Below are positions 41,054-50,281 of a DNA stretch of 64,000 nucleotides, in pieces. The translations under genes and the position numbers were made by a program. How positions within the stretch are numbered: position 1 is the stretch's first letter; each line of letters opens with the position of its first letter. The notes beneath the pieces are model-generated. The model did not search any database and was not told the DNA's origin. It saw nothing but the letters and a program-made list of their open reading frames with translations. Origin of the DNA: Nocardia wallacei (GTDB lineage: Bacteria; Actinomycetota; Actinomycetes; Mycobacteriales; Mycobacteriaceae); the NCBI RefSeq assembly GCF_014466955.1, contig NZ_AP023396.1:4216001-4280000 (forward strand). The letters are read 5' to 3'.

Positions 41054-42772
41054 ATGACGACGCAGACATCCGTACCCGCCTCGGCGGTCGCTCTGTTACC
41101 CGCCGGAACGACCGCCACCGTCACCGGATCCGGCGCCACCGCCCAGGTCCTGCGCGAGCATCTGCGCGCGATCGGCGCGACGCTCACGGGCAGCGACGAG
41201 TCGGGGACGGATGATTCGGCCGCGGCGACCGTGGCGCTGTCACTCGGCGACGGCCGCCGCCGCGCGGCCACCGTCGGATGGGCGGGCCCGGTCGCCGATC
41301 CCGACCTCGCCGATGAGACCACCGTGCAGGCGATCTGCGGGGTGATGCACGTCAACGGCCGCCGCAGCGGGTACCCACGCGGGCTGGAGGTGGACTACTG
41401 CGCCACCGCGGCGGGCGTGCTCGCGGCCACCGGCCTGCTGGCGAGCCTGCTCCTGCCCGCGGAGCGACTCCGCGTGGACACGAGTGTGGCCGAGGCCGCG
41501 CTGCTGGCGGTCTCCCAGTATCTGGCCGCGGCGGGCGCCGACGACCCGGAGGCGGTGGACCCGGCGCCGGGCGGCCCGCCGTTCGTCAGCCTCGACGGTG
41601 TCCGGTTCGAAATCGAGTCGCTGCAACCGGAACCGTGGGCGGCGTTCTGGTCCGCGCTCGACGCCGAACCCCGCGCACTACGGAAAGGGTGGCGGCCCTT
41701 CCAATTCCGTTACGCCACCGCCACCGCACCCGTGCCGCAGGCGCTGCACGACGCCACCCGGGGCCGCATGTTCGCCGATATCACGCGCATCGCCGCACGA
41801 TCCGGCGTCTCGGTGTGCCGGTTGTATCGCGGCGACGAGCCGGGCGCCCCGGCGCCGGATTGCCTCCCCGCCCCCTGGTCGCTCGTTCCGCAGCCGACGA
41901 AGGTTGCGAGGCAAAGGTATTCGGCACCGATGGCGATGCAACGGTATTCGGCACCGATGGCGTCGAGCCCGTTGTCCGGAATCCGGGTGCTCGAGGCCGG
42001 GCGGCGCGTGCAGGCACCGCTGGCCGCGCACCTGCTGCGGCTGCTCGGCGCGCACGTCACCCGGGTCGAACCGCCGGGCGGCGACCCGCTGCGGCAGATG
42101 CCGCCCTGCAGCGGCGACCTCTCGTCGCGGTGGCTGGCGCTCAACCGGGACAAGGCCGCCGCCGAATTCGATATCAAATCTCCCGGCGACCGCGCCCGGC
42201 TGCGCGCCTCGGCCGCGGAAGCCGATGTCTTCCTGCACAACTGGGCGCCGGGGAAGGCCGAGGAGTTCGGCCTCGCCGCCGCCGATCTGCCGTCCGGACT
42301 GGTCTACACCTATACCTCCGGCTGGTCCGGGCTCGACCTGCCCGATCTGCCGCCGGGCACCGATTTCATGGTGCAGGCGCGCAGCGGCCTCGCCGACCTC
42401 GTCGGCCCGCCCGACACCCCGCCCGCTCCGTCGCTGATGACCCTGCTCGACGTGCTCGGCGGTGTCCTCGGTGCCGAAGCGACCGTCCTCGGCCTGCTGC
42501 ACCGCGACCGCACCGGTGCCGGCGCCGCGGTGGAAAGCAGCCTGCTCAGCGCCTCGAACACGCTACGGCGGCACGGCCGCACGACCAGTCGGCGCGGCAC
42601 CCGGCAACCGTTCCGGCTCGATGGCCGCTGGGTCGCCGTCGGCTCCTCCGGCACCCCGGTTCCGGTCACCGGCGACCTCGCCGATCTACCCACCGACGCC
42701 CGCTTCGCGACCGTACTCGGCCGCGACACCTTCGGCTGCCCCGCCCTGACCACACCGTGGAGACTGTCGTGA
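41054..42772 (+). CDS. Double-domain CaiB/BaiF-type CoA-transferase
   Basis: 572 residues made of two family III CoA-transferase halves: a diverged first half (about 1-280) and a more typical second half (about 300-572) with IRVLEAGRRVQAPLAAHLLR, LGAHVTRVEPPGGDPLR, and DKAAAEFDIKSPGDR. The usual catalytic Asp, expected around the middle of a full CaiB domain, is not clear in the second half, so activity needs both halves or a different residue. The inter-domain linker holds a 27-bp in-frame duplication. ATG 41054; the ligase gene starts inside its stop codon (GTGA), so the two act together on an acyl-CoA. Confidence 0.87.
   Translation: MTTQTSVPASAVALLPAGTTATVTGSGATAQVLREHLRAIGATLTGSDESGTDDSAAATVALSLGDGRRRAATVGWAGPVADPDLADETTVQAICGVMHVNGRRSGYPRGLEVDYCATAAGVLAATGLLASLLLPAERLRVDTSVAEAALLAVSQYLAAAGADDPEAVDPAPGGPPFVSLDGVRFEIESLQPEPWAAFWSALDAEPRALRKGWRPFQFRYATATAPVPQALHDATRGRMFADITRIAARSGVSVCRLYRGDEPGAPAPDCLPAPWSLVPQPTKVARQRYSAPMAMQRYSAPMASSPLSGIRVLEAGRRVQAPLAAHLLRLLGAHVTRVEPPGGDPLRQMPPCSGDLSSRWLALNRDKAAAEFDIKSPGDRARLRASAAEADVFLHNWAPGKAEEFGLAAADLPSGLVYTYTSGWSGLDLPDLPPGTDFMVQARSGLADLVGPPDTPPAPSLMTLLDVLGGVLGAEATVLGLLHRDRTGAGAAVESSLLSASNTLRRHGRTTSRRGTRQPFRLDGRWVAVGSSGTPVPVTGDLADLPTDARFATVLGRDTFGCPALTTPWRLS
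41916..41962 (+). repeat. 27-bp in-frame tandem duplication in the CaiB linker
   Basis: The 20-mer GGTATTCGGCACCGATGGCG occurs at 41916 and again at 41943, a 27-base period, giving RYSAPMA twice in the protein. It falls exactly in the linker between the two CoA-transferase halves and keeps the frame. Confidence 0.85.
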
Positions 42773-44409
42773 CCCTCGTCGAAAACACCAGCCGCTACAC
42801 CGATCTCGTCCCCGCCGAGTTACGCGGCGCCTGGTCCGCCGCCGGCCACTATCCCGGCAGTGACATCTACACCCTGTTCGCCCGGCACGTGGCCCGGCAC
42901 CCGGACAAGCCCGCCGTCGTCGACGCCGACGGTACCGTCACCTATGCCGAACTCGACGATCTGACCGTCCGGCTCGCCGCCGGGCTGTCGCGCCTCGGGA
43001 TCGGCGCCGAAGACGTTGTCGCCGTGCAGCTTCCGAACTCCCGGCTGGCGTGCGCGGCCGATCTCGCCGTCGCCGCGCTCGGCGCGATCGTGCTGCCGTT
43101 CCCGGTCGGCCGCGGCACCCGCGAGGCCGCCACGCTGCTGCGCCGCTCGGAGGCCGTCGCCGTGATCGCCCTCGCCGAGCACAACGGGCAGCACAGCGCC
43201 CGCCTGATCCGCGAGATGGCCGCCGACCTGCCCGCCCTGCGCGCGGTGATCGGCGTCGGCCGCCACAGCTGCCGCGGCTGCGTGCCCATCCACGCGCTGC
43301 TCGCCCCCGATGCCGGAGACTTCCGGCCGCACCGGCCGGATGCGGACGGGCCCGCCCGGATCCTGGTCACCTCCGGGTCGGAGGCCGAACCGAAAATGGT
43401 GCTGTACTCCCACAACGCCCTGACCGGCGGCCGCGGCGCCATGCTCGCCGCCCTGCACGACGACGACCCGGCCACCATGCGCAACCTGTTCCTCGTCCCG
43501 CTCGCCTCGGCCTTCGGATCCAGCGGCACCGCGGTCACCCTCGCCGCCTTCGGCGCCACCCTCGTCCTGCAACCGCGATTCGATCCCACCGCCACCCTCG
43601 CGATGGTCGAAAAGACCCGTCCCACCCACCTGCTGGGCGTGCCCACCATGCTGCGACTACTGCTCGATCACCCCGCTGCCGCGGCCACCGATCCGAGCGG
43701 ACTGCGCGCGATCGTGCTGGGCGGCTCACCTCTGGACAGCGAGACCGCACGCCGGGGACGCGACCTGTTCCGATGCCCGGTCATCAATCTCTACGGCTCC
43801 GCCGACGGCGTCTCCAGCCACCCCGCCCTCGATGATCCCGCCGACCGTGCGACCACCGCGGGCCGCCCCGATCCCGCCGTGGCCGAAATCCGCGTGGTCG
43901 ACAGTGAATTCCGTGCGCTTCCGCCCGGGCAGGTCGGTGAGATCATCGCCCGCGGTCCCATGTCGCCGATGTGCTACGTCGGTGCTGCCGAACTCGACAC
44001 CGCGCTGCGCACGCCCGGCGGCTGGACCCGCACCGGCGACCTCGGCCGCTTCGACACCGACGGATATCTCACCGTCGTCGGCCGCAGCAAGGACGTCATC
44101 ATCCGCGGCGGCCTCAATATCAGCCCGGCCGAGGTGGAGGCCGTGCTCCTCGCCCACCCCGCCGTCACCGACGTCGCCTGCGTTCCGATTCCCGACCCGC
44201 TCTACGGGGAACGGTTGTGCGCCTGCCTGGTCGCCACCGAACCACTCACCCTGCACCAGCTCACCGAGCACCTCGTCGGACAAGGACTGGAGCCGCGCAA
44301 GTTTCCCGAGCGCCTTCTCCAATTGCCTTCGCTGCCTTTGGGTCCCGCCGGGAAAGTCGACCGCCGGGCGTTGCAGGCACAAGCGCGACAGCGTTCCCGC
44401 GAACGCTGA
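42769..44409 (+). CDS. Acyl-CoA synthetase (ANL superfamily)
   Basis: 546 residues. ANL motifs in order: an A3-like loop ILVTSGSEAEPKMVLYSH (the usual TSGTTGxPKG is altered, with Glu-Ala-Glu-Pro-Lys), INLYGSADG where YGxTE is expected, the ATP-hinge TGDLGRFDTDGYLTVVGRSK and DVIIRGGLNISPAEVE, and the catalytic Lys near the end in LPLGPAGKVDRR. The relaxed TSGSEAEPK loop resembles cyclohexanecarboxylate/benzoate-type ligases. It activates a carboxylic acid with ATP and CoA. GTG 42769 overlaps the CoA-transferase stop by 4 bases. Confidence 0.92.
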   Translation: MTLVENTSRYTDLVPAELRGAWSAAGHYPGSDIYTLFARHVARHPDKPAVVDADGTVTYAELDDLTVRLAAGLSRLGIGAEDVVAVQLPNSRLACAADLAVAALGAIVLPFPVGRGTREAATLLRRSEAVAVIALAEHNGQHSARLIREMAADLPALRAVIGVGRHSCRGCVPIHALLAPDAGDFRPHRPDADGPARILVTSGSEAEPKMVLYSHNALTGGRGAMLAALHDDDPATMRNLFLVPLASAFGSSGTAVTLAAFGATLVLQPRFDPTATLAMVEKTRPTHLLGVPTMLRLLLDHPAAAATDPSGLRAIVLGGSPLDSETARRGRDLFRCPVINLYGSADGVSSHPALDDPADRATTAGRPDPAVAEIRVVDSEFRALPPGQVGEIIARGPMSPMCYVGAAELDTALRTPGGWTRTGDLGRFDTDGYLTVVGRSKDVIIRGGLNISPAEVEAVLLAHPAVTDVACVPIPDPLYGERLCACLVATEPLTLHQLTEHLVGQGLEPRKFPERLLQLPSLPLGPAGKVDRRALQAQARQRSRER

Positions 44410-44451
44410 CTCGGAACCCGTTGCGGCGCAATTTATCTCGATAACTACGGT

Positions 44452-44464
44452 TTCCCTTCGGGAA
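44452..44464 (+). terminator. Small hairpin after the ligase gene
   Basis: TTCCC-TTC-GGGAA, a 5-bp stem 43 bases after the ligase stop. Short and without a T-run; weak terminator candidate. Confidence 0.25.
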
Positions 44465-44575
44465 GCAATGCGATCTTTGTCACCTCAGGCCGGGAACTTT
44501 CCCCGTGCTGTCGGCGACTTGTTTGTCGGCAGCGAAATCGCGTTGCCCGACAACAGTATTGGGAGTTGGAACACA

Positions 44576-45244
44576 ATGATGCTCCGCACAGGCGCGGCGA
44601 TCGCGGCCATGGTCGTCTCGGCGCTGGGAATCACGGCGGGAACCGCGGCGGCCCACCCGGCGCCCGAGACGCCGGATATCCATTTCCAGGCCACCGTCGT
44701 CGACCACTCCGTGGTCCTTACCGCCGACGCCGGCACTCTGTCGGTCGCCGACGAGCACCTGCGGTTCGTCGACCGCCACGGTGCGACCGTCGCCACCCTG
44801 CCGCTCGCCTACCTCCGCGGCGGCAGCGCGCTCCCCATCGCCGCGCACGCCGAAGGCGACACCGTCACGCTCACCCCGTCCACCGATCCCGCCGCAGCGT
44901 ACCCGCCCGGTGCGGCCACCGCACAGGAAATCGACGCCCTCTCGCACCCGAATTACAATGCGGCACTGGGCAACTTCAGCATGTCGATGATGGCCGCCGC
45001 GACCGTCGGCAGCCTGCTGGGCAGTACCGTCGGCGCCGGGATCGGCTGTGTCGCGGGCGGTATCGTCGGCGGGGCCACCGGCGGCGTGGTGTCCATCGGA
45101 CTACTCGCCGTGCCCGCGGCGATCGGCGGCTGCCTGGTCACCGGCGCGGCACTCGCGGCCATGGGCGCGGTCGTCGGCACCATCGTCGTCGGCATCCCGG
45201 CCCTGATCGCCGCCGGAGCACAATTCTGGAACGACACCCACTGA
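44576..45244 (+). CDS. Exported protein with Gly/Ala-rich membrane region
   Basis: 222 residues. A signal peptide (hydrophobic about 6-22, cleavage near TAAAHPAP) leads to a beta-rich domain (FQATVVDHSVVLTADAGTLS, VADEHLRFVDRHGATVATLP) and then a long Gly/Ala/Val-rich hydrophobic stretch (about 128-212) with two or three membrane segments and two cysteines (IGCVAGG, GGCLVTG). This layout, a short external beta domain plus a glycine-zipper-like tail, is frequent in nocardial and rhodococcal exported proteins of unknown role. ATG 44576 follows GGGAGTTGGA. Confidence 0.8.
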   Translation: MMLRTGAAIAAMVVSALGITAGTAAAHPAPETPDIHFQATVVDHSVVLTADAGTLSVADEHLRFVDRHGATVATLPLAYLRGGSALPIAAHAEGDTVTLTPSTDPAAAYPPGAATAQEIDALSHPNYNAALGNFSMSMMAAATVGSLLGSTVGAGIGCVAGGIVGGATGGVVSIGLLAVPAAIGGCLVTGAALAAMGAVVGTIVVGIPALIAAGAQFWNDTH

Positions 45245-45251
45245 CCCGCGC

Positions 45252-45269
45252 CCGGCACGGCGGTGCCGG
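45252..45269 (+). terminator. Hairpin after the exported protein gene
   Basis: CCGGCAC-GGCG-GTGCCGG: a perfect 7-bp stem with a 4-base loop, starting 8 bases after the stop codon at 45244. A good position for a factor-independent terminator although no T-run follows. Confidence 0.5.
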
Positions 45270-45435
45270 CGTCCGGCTCGGCCGGCTTCACCCTCGTCGG
45301 CCGCCGCCGTCGCGCCGCGTCGTCGGGTCAAGCTACCCGGCGTTCCGGCTACCTGGTTATCGCCTGTGTGTCATGGTGCGTGGTGATCGCGGCATGCCCG
45401 GCCGTGCACGCTGTGCTGTAACGGATGATGGCGCG

Positions 45436-46338
45436 TCAGTCCGGGAGCCAGTGCAGTTCGCGTGCAAGGGTTTTGGCGACGCTGCGGACGCGGCGGTGCA
45501 GTGGTGACTGTACGCGCGGGAGGACCAGGTGGATGGTCAGGGTGGGTGCGCCCCGCAGCGGTCGCCACGTGAGACCGGCAGGTTGGGTCGTGGCCGCGAC
45601 CTCACCGGCCGGAGCGAGGGTGCGGCCGTCGCGCAGGTCGCGCTGAGACATGTCGAAAGAGACTGCCGGCGTGTGGAATCGGGGTTGCGGCCGGGTGTCG
45701 CGGAACAGTGCGGACAGCTGATCGTGGATCACGGGGTTGGCCGTACGGTCGGGGAGCCGCAGTGGATACGCGGCCGCATCGGCGATCTCGATCTCCGCGT
45801 GCTCGGCCAGTGGATGATGCTGTGCCAATTGGACCCCGACCCGCTCACGCCGCAGCAGGAACCTGCGCACGCCACGGCCGGGCTGTTCGCCGCGGGTGAT
45901 CCCCGCATCGATGCGGCCGTCGGCGACCGCGGGAGAGATCTCCGGTGTCGCCATCGGGACCGCGCCGACCTCGAGCCCCGGGCTGCTGCGAATGAGCCTG
46001 TCCACCAGGGCCGGTGCCGTCTCGGCCCCCGTGCTGAGGCTGTATCCGATGCGCAGCGTGCCCAGTTCCCCGGCCCCCGCGTTCCGGGCGGTGTCCCATG
46101 CTCGGTCCAGCGCCGCCAGCGCGGGCGGCGCGGACTCCGCCAAAGCCGCACCGGCCGTGGTCAATACGACGCTACGCGTGTTGCGGACCAGCAGGGTCGT
46201 GCCGAGTTCCGCCTCCAATCGGCGCATCCGGGCACTGAGCGCGGGCTGGGCGATACCGATCCGTGCGGCCGCGCGGGTGAAGTTCAACTCCTGCGCCAGC
46301 ACCAGGAAGTACCGCAGGCTCACCGTGTCCGGCGCCAC
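45436..46338 (-). CDS. LysR-family transcriptional regulator
   Basis: 300 residues. Winged helix with LNFTRAAARIGIAQPALSAR then MRRLEAELGTTLLVRNTRSV (about 18-58), and the periplasmic-binding-like effector domain starting TLRIGYSLSTGAETAPALVD. GTG 46338 (VAPDTVSLRYF) is chosen, 5 bases after GGGAGGGCAC. The divergent EthD-like gene at 46500 is the obvious candidate target. Confidence 0.92.
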   Translation of the reverse strand: MAPDTVSLRYFLVLAQELNFTRAAARIGIAQPALSARMRRLEAELGTTLLVRNTRSVVLTTAGAALAESAPPALAALDRAWDTARNAGAGELGTLRIGYSLSTGAETAPALVDRLIRSSPGLEVGAVPMATPEISPAVADGRIDAGITRGEQPGRGVRRFLLRRERVGVQLAQHHPLAEHAEIEIADAAAYPLRLPDRTANPVIHDQLSALFRDTRPQPRFHTPAVSFDMSQRDLRDGRTLAPAGEVAATTQPAGLTWRPLRGAPTLTIHLVLPRVQSPLHRRVRSVAKTLARELHWLPD

Positions 46339-46499
46339 GTGCCCTCCCTGCCGATTGATAACGATCCGTTCTGAGTCTATCCCGTCCCGGTCTTTCCCTC
46401 GACCACACAGCAAGCCCTAACCTGCGCATATGACGATCCACTCGACCGCGGTACCGAATATCGCACTCACGCACGCCCCTGATCCGGACGGAGGTCGTC

Positions 46500-46811
46500 A
46501 TGCATAAGACGGTGGTCCTGTACCCCGAGCCGGTCGACCCCGACCACTTCCGCGACTACTACGTGACCCACCACCTGCCACTGGTCGTGGAGTGGCCCGG
46601 CGTGCTCGCGTGGCGCTACAGCTTCGACGTGGCGGCGACCGACGGAGAAGCCCCGTATTTCGCGGTCTTCGAAGCCGACTTCGCCGATGCCGCCGCCTTG
46701 GCCGCGGCGCGATCGTCGCCGCAAGGTCAGCGGTTGACCGCCGATGTCGCCAACTACGCCACCGGCGGCGTGGTCGTCATCGACTATCCGGTGGTGGACG
46801 GCGTCGGCTGA
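46500..46811 (+). CDS. EthD-family small protein
   Basis: 103 residues of the EthD/dimeric ferredoxin-like fold: HKTVVLYPEPVDPDHFRDYY then VTHHLPLVVEWPGVLAWRYS, with the family's paired His (THHLPL) and a C-terminal VANYATGGVVVIDYPVV. EthD proteins support degradation of ethers or act on small quinone-like substrates, usually without a known mechanism. Divergent from the LysR gene. Confidence 0.85.
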   Translation: MHKTVVLYPEPVDPDHFRDYYVTHHLPLVVEWPGVLAWRYSFDVAATDGEAPYFAVFEADFADAAALAAARSSPQGQRLTADVANYATGGVVVIDYPVVDGVG

Positions 46812-46861
46812 GGAAGGAGGGCTCGCTCCCGGCCGTCGCGGCAGGCGCCGGTTGCCGCTTG

Positions 46862-47599
46862 TTACGAGGCTCGTCGGTGGTCGGGCTCATCGTGGTCGGC
46901 CGGGGCGGGTGGATCGGATTCGCTCGACGAGGTGAGCACCTGTCTTCGGCGGTCGTAGGCGAGTCCGGCGAGGGCGATCATGACGCAGACCGCGGCGGGC
47001 AGCAGCAGCGCCGCCTCACCGGCCCGGCTGCCCATGACGGTGCCCGCGACGCCCCCGGCGATGAACGAGACGACCGTGGCCGACAGCACCGTCGCCCGCC
47101 AGCGGTCGAACTCGTGACGCCGGGACCGTCCGATGAGCAGGCCGAGATCGGTGACGGTACCGGTGAAGTGCGTGGTGCGGATCTGCATCGTCCGCAGGCT
47201 CGAGGTCGCCCCGTTCTGCAGCCCGCAGGCCAGCGCGGCCAGGAAGATCGACAGCAGATCTCCCGACCAGATGAAGGCCAGCAACAGCAATAACGCCTCA
47301 CCGGTCATGACGGCGCTGTGCCGTCCCCCGGCATGCGCGCTCGCCGGCGCCAGGACCGCACCGGCCGCCGCGGCACCCAGCAGGAACCCGACGATGATCG
47401 CAACCAGCAGGCTGGTTTCGAACATCCACGGGCTCGCGGCGTCCATCCCTAACTGGGTGGTCGTGCCGGTCACGTTGGCGACCGGGATCGCCAAGGTCAA
47501 GATGGCCACGGCATTGACGAAACCCGCGACGGTCGCGAGCAGTGATCCGTAAGCGAGGACGAGCACACGGTGCGATGGGATAAAGCTCATGGCAGGCAT
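46862..47599 (-). CDS. DUF1275 (YoaK-like) membrane protein
   Basis: 245 residues with six or seven helices. The signature GFVNAVAILTLAIPVANVTG TTT near the N terminus, ALACGLQNGATSSLRTMQIR and THFTGTVTDLGLLIGR are diagnostic of DUF1275. Function is not established in the family; transport is suspected. ATG 47599 follows AGGGGAG. The Glu/Asp-rich C terminus (after residue 220) faces the cytosol. Confidence 0.9.
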   Translation of the reverse strand: MPAMSFIPSHRVLVLAYGSLLATVAGFVNAVAILTLAIPVANVTGTTTQLGMDAASPWMFETSLLVAIIVGFLLGAAAAGAVLAPASAHAGGRHSAVMTGEALLLLLAFIWSGDLLSIFLAALACGLQNGATSSLRTMQIRTTHFTGTVTDLGLLIGRSRRHEFDRWRATVLSATVVSFIAGGVAGTVMGSRAGEAALLLPAAVCVMIALAGLAYDRRRQVLTSSSESDPPAPADHDEPDHRRAS

Positions 47600-47893
47600 A
47601 CAGCTCCCCTGAGTTGTTGTCTGACATAGGGCAAACGGGACAATAAGTACCAGGAGCGCCTCGGAAAATCCCGTGAGTATCACCCCCAACGCTGGAAACA
47701 CCACGGCGGCAACCCAATCGGGATGAGCATGGCGCACCGCCCGATATCCATCGAAACATATTGCGCCGCAGCAGCTTCCGCAGGAGACAAGGCGCGCACC
47801 CGGCAGAGCTGCGCGGAGAGGACACGTCGATGCCGCGACGCGCGCCGATTTGCTCTGCGGCAGAAGACATTCCGAAGAGAAAATCAGGGTTCA

Positions 47894-48028
47894 GTGGCTG
47901 TTCCCGGGGCTCTGCCCGAGCATGCGATCGAGGAGATGGTCGACAAGTTCGAGCGCGGGTTCAGGCACGCCGCCGCACGGACGGCACTCGCGGCGCAAGG
48001 CGTCAGGAAGCGGGCAGACGGCCGGTAA
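47894..48028 (+). CDS. Possible 44-residue protein (or gene remnant)
   Basis: GTG 47894 opens a frame with high G/C at third positions: LPEHAIEEMVDKFERGFRHA then AARTALAAQGVRKR. It has no ribosome site I trust and overlaps the 3' end of the MDR gene by 26 bases. It may be the C-terminal end of a decayed gene, since the same frame is open from 47723 but with unlikely composition. No family recognised. Confidence 0.25.
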   Translation: MAVPGALPEHAIEEMVDKFERGFRHAAARTALAAQGVRKRADGR

Positions 48029-48923
48029 CGGTGAGAACGGCTTTGCCGTTGACCCGCCGCCCACGCAGCGCCTCGGCGGCCTCGGCGAACCGCTCCAGCG
48101 GCCCATGCCAGCCGATCTCCACCGGCAGCGCGCCCGACTCGACGAGCCGCACCAGGTCGGCCAGGTCGGTCGCCGCCGCCCCCTGGTTGAGGAACGACGT
48201 CAGCGACTTGGGCGGGCCGATCGTGGAGTACGGCGGGAACACCGCCGGCTCGCCCGAGGTCCAGCCGATGCTCTGCAGGGTGCCGCCCGGCGCGAGCAAC
48301 TGCCAGGCCGCTACCAACTGCGGGCCGCCCACGTTGTCGAGCACCACGTCGACCGGCCCGTCGATGCCCTCGAGACCGACCACGACTTCATCCGCACCCA
48401 ACTCGGCAAGGCCGGCGCCTCGTTCCGGACGACCCACCGAGGCGATCACGGAGGCCCCGGCGATCGAGGCGAGCCGCACGGCGAATCGGCCCACACCACC
48501 GGACGCGCCGGTCACCAGCACCCGACGGCCGAGCACCGCGCCACTCGCCCGCAACGCCCGCAACGCCGCGACGCCGGCCACCGGAAGTGCCGCCGCCTGC
48601 GCGAGATCCACCCCCGCCGGTACCTCGGCCAGCGAGCCGACGTCGACCACCACCCGCTCGGCGAACGCTCCCGCGACCAGCGCCACCACCCGCGTGCCCG
48701 GCGGCGGCCCCCCGGATCCCGATCGCAGCACAATCCCCGCCACATCCGACCCCAGCACCGCGCCCGGCGGCACCCGCCCGGACTTGGCATCGTTGAGATC
48801 CCCGTAGTTCAGCGCCGCCTCCCGCACCTCGACCAACACGTCCTCACCCCCGGCAACGGGCTCGGCAACCTCGGTGAGGCGCACAGCCTCGGGCGCGGAA
48901 GGGTCCACAACCAGTGCACGCAT
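48003..48923 (-). CDS. Zinc-independent MDR-family oxidoreductase (quinone reductase-like)
   Basis: 306 residues. The GroES-like N-terminal half begins with MRALVVDPSAPEAVRLTEVA and contains the LNYGDLNDAKSG substrate-site stretch; the Rossmann half has VLVTGASGGVGRFAVRLASI (NADPH loop) and a VVLDNVGGPQLVAAW segment. Zinc-binding cysteines are lacking, as in quinone oxidoreductases. A single enzyme with no clear partner. ATG 48923. Confidence 0.9.
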   Translation of the reverse strand: MRALVVDPSAPEAVRLTEVAEPVAGGEDVLVEVREAALNYGDLNDAKSGRVPPGAVLGSDVAGIVLRSGSGGPPPGTRVVALVAGAFAERVVVDVGSLAEVPAGVDLAQAAALPVAGVAALRALRASGAVLGRRVLVTGASGGVGRFAVRLASIAGASVIASVGRPERGAGLAELGADEVVVGLEGIDGPVDVVLDNVGGPQLVAAWQLLAPGGTLQSIGWTSGEPAVFPPYSTIGPPKSLTSFLNQGAAATDLADLVRLVESGALPVEIGWHGPLERFAEAAEALRGRRVNGKAVLTVTGRLPAS

Positions 48924-49118
48924 GAACGATCAACTCCTCCAATTCATGATCACGAACAGCGGGCCCTCGTTCCGCTATTCCCGATAGGCCGACCGCGCGT
49001 CTCCACGCATCCGCACGTACAACGGCTCGGCGCTTGTTGTTTCACGCATGCCGAACGGGGGAATCGCCGGTCCGCCGCCCGAGTATCGAGGGCGGTGATG
49101 TGAGGGAGGCGCGGGCGG

Positions 49119-50177
49119 ATGCAGACGACGGTGGTGCAACTGATCGCCGGTGTGGCTGTGGCATCGAGTGGTGTGGCGCTGGCCTTCGCCGGGGCCGTGC
49201 GGGTGGTGTCGGAACCGCGTCGGCTGTCCACGGGTTTCGTGTTGCTGGCGGCCGTTGTCTTGCTGGGAGCCGGGGCCGCGGTGGTGGTCGCGGGGCTGAT
49301 TCCCGCGACGTCGCCGGGCGGTGGCGCGGTGGCGCTGGTGGCTGTTCCACTCGCCGTGGCCGGTATCGGGTTGATCGTGAACGGGCTCGGGCTGATGCGC
49401 AGAGACGGAATCGCACCACTCACCGCTACACCGGTGGTGGTCGGCGCCGGTCTGTTGTTCCTGCTCGCCGCGGCGGCGATGGTCGAATCGGGGCCACGGG
49501 TGCCGAGCTGGGCAGGGCGGGTGACGGTCATCGCGATCGTCGCCGGGGTGTACCTGGTGGTCCACATGATCGCTTTCGGCGGCTACGCTCTGCTCTACGG
49601 CACTCTGCCGGTCCGCCCGGAGGCCGACGCCGTGGTGATACTGGGATGCGGGCTGGATCGAAGATCGGTGACACCGCTGCTGGCGGCCCGGCTCGATCGG
49701 GGCATCGCCGTCTACGACGTGGCGGTGCGGTCGGGACACGACCCGGTCGTGGTCACCTGCGGTGGACAAGGGCCGGACGAGGCGACCACCGAGGCCGACG
49801 CGATGGCACGCTACCTCGTAGCCGCCGGGGTGCCGCCACATTCGGTGATCCGCGAGCGGCACTCGCGCAACACCGCCGAGAACCTGCGCAACTGCCTGCG
49901 CGAACTCGAACTACGCGGCATCCCTGCCCATGATCTTCGAATGACCGTGGTAACCAGTAACTTTCATGTCCTGCGCGCCGCGGCACTCACTCGCCGGCTC
50001 GGGATCGACGCCCAAGTCGTCGGCTCGGCCACCGCCGCCTACTTCCTCCCCGCCGCATTCCTGCGCGAATTCGTCGCCGTCCTCGCGACGCACTACCGGC
50101 GCAGCCACCTCGCTGTCGCCGCCATCATCCTGATCGCGCTGCTGGCGATCATTACCGACCTGGCGACCCAGCCCTGA
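49119..50177 (+). CDS. YdcF-like (DUF218) membrane protein
   Basis: 352 residues. Five or so N-terminal helices (about 4-160) lead to a DUF218 domain: ADAVVILGCGLDRRSVTPLL, ARLDRGIAVYD, VVTCGGQGPDEATTEADAMA, RHSRNTAENLRNCLRE and VVTSNFHVLRAAAL, followed by a last helix at the C terminus. Members such as SanA and YdcF are linked to envelope integrity or vancomycin tolerance; the biochemical function is not known. The acidic PDEATTEADA motif fits the family's usual conserved E. Confidence 0.92.
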   Translation: MQTTVVQLIAGVAVASSGVALAFAGAVRVVSEPRRLSTGFVLLAAVVLLGAGAAVVVAGLIPATSPGGGAVALVAVPLAVAGIGLIVNGLGLMRRDGIAPLTATPVVVGAGLLFLLAAAAMVESGPRVPSWAGRVTVIAIVAGVYLVVHMIAFGGYALLYGTLPVRPEADAVVILGCGLDRRSVTPLLAARLDRGIAVYDVAVRSGHDPVVVTCGGQGPDEATTEADAMARYLVAAGVPPHSVIRERHSRNTAENLRNCLRELELRGIPAHDLRMTVVTSNFHVLRAAALTRRLGIDAQVVGSATAAYFLPAAFLREFVAVLATHYRRSHLAVAAIILIALLAIITDLATQP

Positions 50178-50281
50178 AGCGCCGCCATAACCACACCGGC
50201 GGTCGAATAACGGTGGCGGGCACTGTGCCTCGTAACGGACCGATCAGCATCGCCGCGACGGCCCTCGGCTCGGCCGCTGTG

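Noticed and set aside
44410..44575. Riboswitch in the leader of the exported protein gene
   Set aside because: The leader has small hairpins but none of the conserved cores of c-di-AMP, cobalamin or other riboswitches that I could recognise.
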